Shown piece after piece: positions 56,766 through 64,000 of a stretch of DNA of 64,000 nt (positions within the stretch are counted from its first letter, which is position 1; every line of letters starts with the position of its first letter). This DNA comes from Dicyema japonicum. Lineage: Eukaryota; Dicyemida; Rhombozoa; Dicyemidae. The stretch is from positions 572,902 to 636,901 of the forward strand of contig RDEW01000035.1 in assembly GCA_011109175.1 (NCBI GenBank), in the 5' to 3' direction. The translations under genes and the position numbers were made by a program. Below the pieces are notes generated by a model. That model searched no databases. It saw nothing but the letters and a program-made list of their open reading frames with translations, and was not told the origin of the DNA.

Positions 56766-57480
56766 GACGTCACCACCTCAACCAAAACAATGATTAGGCA
56801 TTCCAAAATAAAATTTGATAGAGTTTGAAGGTGGGTGCTTGTAGATAGGTCTTTCTTAAATCCACGTTGGAAGATTCGGCAAATATAAATGAATCCCATA
56901 AAGGACTATTTTTCTAAGATTTTGGGCAATGTGGATAACAGAGATATTGGTCTGTATTAAGAAGATCCTTCGGTTTCCTTGGTTTAAGTACTGAGAGGAT
57001 GTGGGCTACTTTCCACATTTTGGGGATTGTGTTGATTGATAAGTTGTAAATCTGCGTTAAAACTTTAGGACCATAACTTCCTGAGCACAATTAATGGTGC
57101 ACTATCTGGTCTCCAAGGTTTGTTTTTGAGTTTAATAGCATCTTCAAACTCTTCAGGAGACAAGAAAACAAATATGTAAGTATCGATTAATTATTTTTGT
57201 TTGAATTTCATAAAAATTAAGGTTTTAGTTACAACTTGTCTCTGTAGCGAGGCTATCATCTCCAATTGTTAGGATCTTTCAGTTTTCCAGATCATTCAGA
57301 GTCCGTTGAAGGTTTTTCCTTGTAGAAAGTTTTTTTTGAAATGTTTTCTTGTAAATCATATTCTTCGAATAGCACTAATTTTGAGCAAAATTCAAAAACT
57401 GATTTTATTTTGGAATTGGCCTATAGTTTTGTAACACCAAATAGTTCAAACTCGCTAGAGCCTTCATACCACCTACAATT
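56766..57480 (-). mobile_element. LINE-C RT 5' part
   Basis: Minus reading: SPEEFEDAIKLKNKPWRPDS (about 57090-57160), YRPISLLSTLPKILEK (about 56910-56960), FQRGFKKDLSTSTHLQTLSN (about 56820-56880). This is the Jockey order of YRPISLL then QxGFRxxxSTxxQL. It continues in frame into the LINE-A derivative at 56760, giving a 187-codon chimeric ORF (56336-56899). Confidence 0.65.
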
Positions 57481-57489
57481 TGAGCAAAA

Positions 57490-58260
57490 AAAGAAAATTA
57501 GAAAGGTCTCTTCGTGCTAGTTCTCGCCATAAAAGTATCACTACTTAGGTAAATTCTACTATCTGTGGGTTGAATAATGGATTCTCCATGAGCCGAGCGA
57601 ACAAATTTGATATTCTCAGTTAGACCTTTCAGTTTTTCAACATCCATACTAAGCAGTAACAGAGACGCCTCTCTATCTACCAAATTGGTGATTTCTCTCC
57701 CAGTTGCAAGTCCTCTCAGTGAACTCATATCATACGGAAACTGTCTTTTTCAAAATCATCCAATCGTTCGTTATTAAATATTGCAGATTAGTGAGAGAAA
57801 ATATATTACCGAGCTCACGTGCTCTGCTTGTGTAGCGTTGTCCACATGGCACACCCAAATATTACTGACATTACACTTCATTGGTTTAGAAACCTGAAAT
57901 TACAATTTGCATTGTTAAACAACTCTTTCTTGTTCTGTTACTGTACTACAGCCACTCGTTGGCGATCAATTGATTGAATTAAACCACGTGCTATAAGTTG
58001 AACTCATAAAGCTGAGCCTTCTTGTCTTCAATGTTTTCACTTTCTTCATTTATCAAATCTATTTGTTCTTGTTTCCACTCTGAGAGGAGAATAGGGAAAA
58101 TGACTTTCTAGAAGATTGAAAGTCTTTGGTCGTCTTGGGTTTCTTCCTCGCTCGTAGCCTAATCGGACTTGTTTTTCAAAAAATTAGCATTTGCATCTGT
58201 TCTTACCGCCATTTTAGTAACCTTGATTTTCTGTTTTTTTCGAAGCTCATGCAAAGTTTC
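57490..58260 (-). CDS. Unrecognised spliced gene
   Basis: Minus reading with small-intron logic: ETLHELRKKQKIKVTKM (about 58205-58260), KQVRLGYERGRNPRRPKTFN then LLE (about 58110-58170), a clean 25-nt intron (GTCATTTTCC to CTCAG), KWKQEQIDLINEESENIEDK, KAQLYEFN; later MKCNVSNIWVCHVDNATQAE (about 57820-57890), SLRGLATGREITNLVDREAS, LLLLSMDVEKLK, and FVRSAHGESIIQPTDSRIYL ending at about 57498. The intron size and compositional bias match real genes here, but no domain is recognisable and some junctions are unresolved. A cilia-associated protein is only a guess. Confidence 0.35.
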
Positions 58261-58299
58261 ACAGACATGGAGTGACCCTTACTCATATAGACCCGAATT

Positions 58300-59260
58300 C
58301 CCTCTATTGTGTACTGACTTCATGAAAAGTGTGGACGGTCTCTTTTTGAAAATGTTCGGTAATAGTCTCAGTTTTTTCTTTATTATCCAATATATTTCTT
58401 CCTTGACTGTCGTGAATACAAATATTCGTAGGTTGAACTCCCTTCTGCAAAAAGCGAACTACTCGAAACATTTGCGTTCCGTACCCCCAACTTCTCAATT
58501 TCACTGACACGTTCGTTACTTTCTTGACATAAATTTCCTTCATCCTCCTTCTAATCTCCTTGACGATTCGTTTTCTTTCTCTTGTTAATTCGTTGTAAGT
58601 ATCATTATTTGCACACGATTCCATTCTCAGCCTCAATTTTTTTTGTTTAATTGATATTCCAATTTCGTGATCGAAGATCCCTTTAAATCCTGCCAGCCTT
58701 TTTTCCCCAAGCACGTCGAAACTTGCCTTCTTTATTCCATCAACAGTAGCATTCCAAATCATCTCTGGGGATTTTCCATATTTATGTTCACAATCTCCTT
58801 CTTAATTGCCATACAATAATCCTCACGCTTCTTCTCACATAAGCATAATTTTTCCACAATGAATCGATCCGATAAGTTCTCTTTTTTCTAGCTCCATCTA
58901 TTCGGAAATATCTTTTCATTCTGAAACGTGCAACCAGCAGCTATGATCACTATAAGTGATGGTGCCTCCATAGCTGCGAGAGTCTGTTAGTAAAGCACGA
59001 AGAGATCTTTTAGATATAACATAATCAATCTGGTTGTATATCCGGACATAGTCACCATTTCCATCCTTTCTGAGTCCAGTCCACGTAGTCTTGTGCCTCG
59101 CATTGTGGTCGAATGCAGAATTATAAATGAAGTAGTCAAACAAGTTACAAAATTGCACGAGCGATTCTCCTGACATATTCCTCCTCCCCCTGGCATGCCT
59201 ACCCATACAGGGTTCTCTCCATAGAAAGTGTCATACTTTAACATTCCAATCTCCACGACA
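58300..59260 (-). mobile_element. LINE-A 5' half: endonuclease and linker
   Basis: Minus reading: MGRHARGRRNMSGESLVQFC, TTWTGLRKDGNGDYVRIYNQ, IDYVISKRS, YGGTITYSDHSCW, then a helical linker with RERKRIVKEIRRRMKEIYVK and NICIHDSQGRNILDNKEKTE. It matches 48570-49430 of the intact copy. It stops where RT should begin. Confidence 0.8.
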
Positions 59261-60908
59261 TGGCTTTAATACAAGAGACGAAACTGCCTGAGAACAGTCC
59301 TACCCCGATGTTCCCTGGATACGAGTCAGTACGGACTGACCGAAAGAGGAAGCGGGTGGTGGCCTCCTCATTTTATATCGGAAAGACCTTAAATGTGAGG
59401 ACATCATTTCAGTTGTGAAGAATATCTTGGGAGACGACGATGTTACTGAAGTCAATGCAGTCTACTTGAAACAACAAATGGAAAAATTACCTTTTGTGAA
59501 CGTCTATGTACCCCACTGGTTCTTGCCCGAAGCACTACAATATGCCAATTTATCTACCTTGGCTTCTTTGAACGACGTGATCATTGGCGGGGATGTCAAC
59601 GCAAACACCCTCTGTGGCTGGCAAGACAACCGTCCGACTCAAAAGGAAAAGTACTACTTTCGCAGACAGGCCTTTCACGGTCATGAATGACCCGTCAAAA
59701 CATACGAGAACCCCTTCAGGGAGTCAGACATCACGCTTTGTTCTCCCGACCTGGCGGCAATATCGACTTGATCAGTCACTTACAACTCAAGAAGCGACCA
59801 TAATTTCATCCTTTTGGAGATCAAGAGAGAAACGTCAACTAGGATGAGATCCCCAGAACAATTCAACTACAAACGCGCAGATTGGAGACTTTACCGTACA
59901 CTCACTGACAATCTACTGCAGCACCTGGATGGTATTACTTCCATGGACAAAGTAGTCGCTTATGTAAACCGCACTATCTTGGACGCGAGATCACTATCTG
60001 TACCTAAACACCACCTAAATACACCAGGGGATATGGCAGGTCGACATTAACCAAGGAAAGAAACGAACTCAAAAGTCTGTCCGATTAACTTCTGAGGATA
60101 AATATAGACTCAAAACTTTGAACAATGAACAAAAAACAGTGAGGCAAAATCACAAATATCAAGATGGAAGCATGTGTTTTCCTCGTTGAATAGAAATAGA
60201 CCCACTACTGTAATTAAGAAGACCATCCGAGACGCTTCGAAAGGGGATGAAAGATCGTCCGATGTGGACCACAGCCAAAAGGACATAAACAACCTAATAA
60301 AATACTATGTGAAAATATCTCATAAAGACCATAAGAAGTTGGATGTACCCCCGAAACATCTCAGTAAACCAAAAAAGAACCGGAAACGATTCACTTCACT
60401 GAAAACGACGTGAGATATACATTGAAAGCCATTAAAAAACCTATTCTAACGGACCGGATAAGATCCCAATGACCTCTAAAGAATTGGGAGACTATAGAAT
60501 CGCTGCATTAACGAAGAAATTCAATCACTCCATTAACAAAAATTGTATTCAAGCATTATGGAAGCTGCCCACCTACGTCCAATTTTGAAACCCGGTAAAG
60601 TGAAGAAGGACCCAGCTACATACAGACCGGTCGCGTTATTGTGTTCGATGTCGAAATCCTGGAAAGGCTGGTTTTTGCGAAAATCAAATATTTCCTCCCT
60701 GATTTGTCATTTCAACATGTTTTAAAACGGAGAGTCTACTTCGACCCACTTATCTGCATTGACTAACTTTATACGATATGGTTTCTGCACAACCGGGACA
60801 CATGAAGACTGTACTTTGCTCCATAGACGTCCACAAGGCTTTCGACTCTGTGTCAAGGCAGATTCTTACTTGGAAATCAATAAAATTAATTAAACATGAG
60901 CATATGCG
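59230..60908 (+). mobile_element. LINE-C: endonuclease to RT, decayed
   Basis: Plus reading: ALIQETKLPENSPTPMFPGY-like start (about 59262), NVYVPHWFLPEALQYANLST, SLNDVIIGGDVNANTLCGWQ (GGDxNA nuclease motif), YKRADWRLYRTLTDNLLQHL, ILKPGKVKKDPATYRPVALL (about 60580-60640), CSIDVHKAFDSVSRQ (about 60815). Breaks near 59690, 60050 and 60410. It is joined at 60908/60909 to RTE sequence. Confidence 0.75.
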
Positions 60909-61450
60909 TCTAATTATTGGAATGGTGACGGAGGCTTGGAAATCAAAAGGCGAATTGCCATGGGACGAGACACCTTCCAGAGAATGAATACAATTTGGAA
61001 AAGCAAAGATATTTGCTCAAGGACTAATTGCAGACTGGTTAATGCAGTCGTGTTCCCGGTTTTTCTATACGGCGCAGAATCATGGATACTGAAAAAGGCG
61101 GGTAGACGAAAAATTGATGCTTTTGAGCTGTGGTGGTGGACGAGGTTACTAAGAATACCTTGGACTTCCAAAATAACAAACATCGATGTACTCAAACGGG
61201 TGGAGACGGACAATTCGCTAGAAGGAAAAATCGTAAAATACAGATTGGAGTTCTTTAGACATGTTGTCCGCTCTAATTCACAGGAATGAATCATTATACT
61301 GAGCAACATTACTGGGAAGAGAAGACCTGGCCGACCGAGGATTCGGTGGCTATCCACGGTGGAAGACATCACGGGAATGCCTATATCAAGGCTACTCCAA
61401 ATTGCAACGGATCGGGGAGAATGGAGGAAACTCGTTCATGAGATCTAACC
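60909..61450 (+). mobile_element. LINE-B (RTE) 3' part
   Basis: Very similar to 17586-18125: GDGGLEIKRRIAMGRD-equivalent sequence, TFQRMNTIWKSKDICSRTNC, LYGAESWILKKAGRRKIDAF, LLRIPWTSKITNIDVLKRVE, then RPGRPRIRWLSTVEDITGMP. An in-frame TGA at about 61289 breaks it. Similarity starts abruptly at about 60909. Confidence 0.85.
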
Positions 61451-62249
61451 ATCCTGAAGTAGGAGAAGCTATTCGTTCGTCCCGCAACAATTACCAGGCA
61501 AACTAATAAGTAGTTGCTTGGCAAGGGAGGGAAAGTGTTGTTGGCTACAATTGTAGGCCGTTTTCTCAACGAGCTGGTGACCCACATGCAATCGATCGTG
61601 ATACGAATCCTTGGATACAACGAGTTTCTGAGTCGTCCTCCACCGAACATCGATGATAGTGAATCTTATTCACTTCGTTAAATTCATGTAAATCTGGTCT
61701 GCCTCCACTGTGGTCAACACATGGACTCAATTCATACCTATACAAGACCAGACAGGCAAAATCGTCACTTTACCCTTCATGTTCACTCGATGACCACAAG
61801 ATATATCATCCTTTTATGTGTACTGGTTTTCTTTCTGTCTCTCCGTCCCATGGAATCAATTTTCCCGATATCTTGTGGTCCGTCTATGGTAGTTACGTTC
61901 TTGTTAGTCTCTGGTTTCCTTTGCTTGAAGGGACCAGCTATAAACAAATAAATATTTAAACCATTAGCAACCTTCCTCGCCTGCATATTCGTCGGCCTCT
62001 TCAGGAAGGTTTGATTCTGATTGATGGAACAACTCCGACAGCATATTGTATAATCGAGCCCTCCGCCTTTATGTGGGCTCCAAGCTCTGCCTCCTGTAAT
62101 CCAATGTAAGACTCTTTAAGGTTCGCTTTAAAACACTAGACTGCATGTAGGCCTGGAGCTTCATATTAAAAATTTGAAATTTTACTATTATTTTTAATTT
62201 ATAATTTAGACAAACTTTAAATTTATTACAAATTGAAACAATCTTAGAT
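61451..62249. other. Spacer with two overlapping unrecognised ORFs
   Basis: A 76-codon plus ORF (61721-61951) has one strong hydrophobic stretch, MTTRYIILLCVLVFFLSLRP. The minus ORF 61783-61986 covers the same bases. Neither has known relatives to my eye, and at most one can be real. Confidence 0.3.
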
Positions 62250-62430
62250 GCAACGTCATGAGTGATTTATCAACACGGGACCGGATTGTCTCAGGGACTC
62301 ACACACAAGCAAAAAAGAAAAGAACAAAAAATTAACAATCTCGATGTCTCGGATTATTTAGCATGACTGTTCTTACTAATTAAAAAAGTGTGAGTTCTGC
62401 TTATCTGAGGTGAGTAATGGCAACATAACT
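62250..62430 (+). mobile_element. SINE-A fragment
   Basis: Plus orientation middle part: CCGGATTGTCTCAGGGACTC, CACACAAGCAAAAAAG, TTATTTAGCATGACTG and GTGTGAGTTCTGCTTATCTG, most like the diverged copy at 28440. Confidence 0.55.
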
Positions 62431-62478
62431 ACTCCTCGACGGAAAAAACCTTTAGCCTTGGCCGAATAATCTGTATAC

Positions 62479-63800
62479 AGTAAACCCTTATTAATCCGAA
62501 CAAAAAAATTGGATGCCTTTCGGATTGTGACGGAAATAAATATACTACTTTCATTGTAATCAATATTTATGTGTTCATATATAATAATCTCAACATTTTC
62601 AGCATCAATGGTTCCCTCGTCGACATTATAATCATGAAAAAATGACGATTTCGTTCTCGTCGGATTTTCTGTTTGAGTTATTTCTTATTCTTCCAGTTCT
62701 TTTTGGAAGTCATTCAAAACAGGATCTTGCATGATACCTATTAGCAAATCAACCAGGACATTTAATTGCCCCTGTAGGATAAGATGGCCATCCGTAAATT
62801 CACAAAATTTTTTACAATAAGGGCTTCCATATAATCCGAAATAATAAAAAACTTTTTTCTTAAAATTTTAACTGATGAAACATTAAAAAGTTCTGTTGTT
62901 ATCCATACTACAATATTTTTCAAAATCGAAATCTTTTAAACATTTTGGACTTTACTGTGCCCAATAAAAAAAAGTTTAATTTTTATTGTTCCAGTTGTAT
63001 AAACACAAAGAGCAATAGTGATCCTTACTTTCGATTGCTTTATATCTTTTCTGTCTAGAAGGGAAAGATTGAAAACAGGATCCAGTTTCATCCACATTTA
63101 GCAATACTTCAAGGCTAACTGAAAACAGGATCCAGTTTCATCCACTTATGAATCATATCTTGTCTATTCAAGTAAATTTCATCTTGTGCTAAGCTGTTAG
63201 CTTCTCGTAGAATAACTTTTAGTTTGAGATTAAATCTTCCTTTAAAGACATTACTAAATTAAAGGTCATTGATTCCAAGCTTTCATCAAATACCTTAGCT
63301 TTTGAAATGATGATATCTTCAGTAGTGAAACCATTGATTGCATCCATCCTCGAAATCCATTCAACAAGTGAATTATCAAGTTGATGATGTTTACTACTGT
63401 CTTAACTTTTTAATCAGTTTTGCAATTTTTCACGGTTTTTAAGAATTTACGAAAGCGTCGAAATTACCAAATAAAGTTTCATTTTTATTTTACAAATATG
63501 GGATAATTCTCTGAGAGTCATTTTTTGATGTATTTTTCATTTCACTATTCTCTTTTCTATGGAATAGAAATTTCGACCCTCTTTCTAACCACGTTGCACT
63601 GTAAGATTTAAATGTAAAATGTATATTCATTTAAATGTAAAATATATATACAAAATAAATTAATCCGAAATTTTTAATAAATGTTTTTTCGGATTGCGGA
63701 TTATGAAGTTCCGGTTTATTGAAGCCTGTTTGTATGGATCTTCGTAAAATTCTGCTAACTCGTCAAAAAAATTCGGAATATTGAAGTTTTCGGATTATGT
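62479..63800 (-). mobile_element. Tigger/pogo element, copy 2, decayed
   Basis: Left end CAGTAAACCCTTATTAATCC (62481) and right region CGGATTATGAAGTTCCGGTT (about 63697) pair with copy 1 at 30829-32260, and the interior is collinear with it. The transposase is more decayed than in copy 1. A 25-bp block (GAAAACAGGATCCAGTTTCA...) occurs twice, at 63073 and 63120. Confidence 0.7.
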
Positions 63801-64000
63801 TTTTTCCTTTGATGTGTTTAAATATTTTTTCAAGAAATACTTTAAAGGATATCTGTCCTCGAAAAATCAGATAAGACTTTACCGATATCACAAAGTGGTC
63901 TTTTATGTTTAGCATTTGATTGCTTAGTCCTGAATTTCTTTAAAACTAACATATCTCCCCTTTTATTTTTCAAAGACAGGGGAACCTCCAAAACAACAAA

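Noticed and set aside
1-64000. CRISPR arrays, rRNA genes, bacterial operons
   Set aside because: None seen; repeats with spacers are absent apart from the mini-exon array, and gene structure is clearly eukaryotic.

Overview
This is a eukaryotic, AT-rich, transposon-dense window. Host genes are split by extremely small GT-AG introns, mostly 21-29 nt. I rebuilt about 30 of them at base resolution in conserved genes (TFIIF alpha, DRC2, an SLC17 transporter, an M16A peptidase, a coiled-coil gene), where removing them restores the family reading frame. Introns this short, together with cilia genes (DRC2) and animal-type genes (KDM8/JMJD5, SLC17, an NHERF-like PDZ protein), point to a dicyemid mesozoan or a close relative with similarly reduced introns. 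The organism call is an inference; the intron sizes are seen directly.

Layout: 1-9.1 kb is transposon debris (RTE end, Tigger, hAT, LINEs, SINEs). 9.2-10.9 kb holds a PDZ gene whose 3' half is an array of 19 tandem mini-exons of 33-39 nt separated by introns of 18-28 nt. 11.4-13.7 kb is LINE remains. 13.9-15.7 kb is DRC2 (minus). 16-18.2 kb is an RTE LINE. 19.5-21.8 kb is a many-exon coiled-coil gene, possibly SCLT1-like. 23.2-24.3 kb is KDM8. 24.5-28.7 kb is SINEs and LINE scraps. 29.7-30.8 kb is an RCC1-repeat gene (minus). 30.8-37.2 kb is Tigger, LINE and a hAT/Tigger composite. 38-43 kb holds a weak ceramide-synthase-like fragment and an insulysin/nardilysin-type M16A peptidase (minus). 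45.2-46.6 kb is TFIIF alpha. 48.4-51.0 kb is a nearly complete APE-type LINE. 52.7-54.4 kb is an SLC17 transporter (minus). 55-64 kb is mostly LINE and Tigger copies.

Four LINE groups recur and are named here for reference: LINE-A (APE endonuclease plus RT, C-terminal FGHVLRM-type motif), LINE-B (RTE/BovB-like), LINE-C (Jockey/CR1-like) and LINE-D (YLDD-type RT with a separate RPDGMT-type tail). SINE-A is tRNA-derived and its 3' tail resembles the LINE-A 3' end, which suggests LINE-A mobilises it. SINE-B is a second short repeat family.

The host genes form no operon; each looks independently transcribed. DRC2 and perhaps the SCLT1-like gene act in motile cilia, fitting a ciliated animal. Several conserved genes carry single-base frame slips, often in G, C or T runs, which may be assembly errors. 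Intact DRC2 (498 codons, no slip) shows that not every gene is affected.
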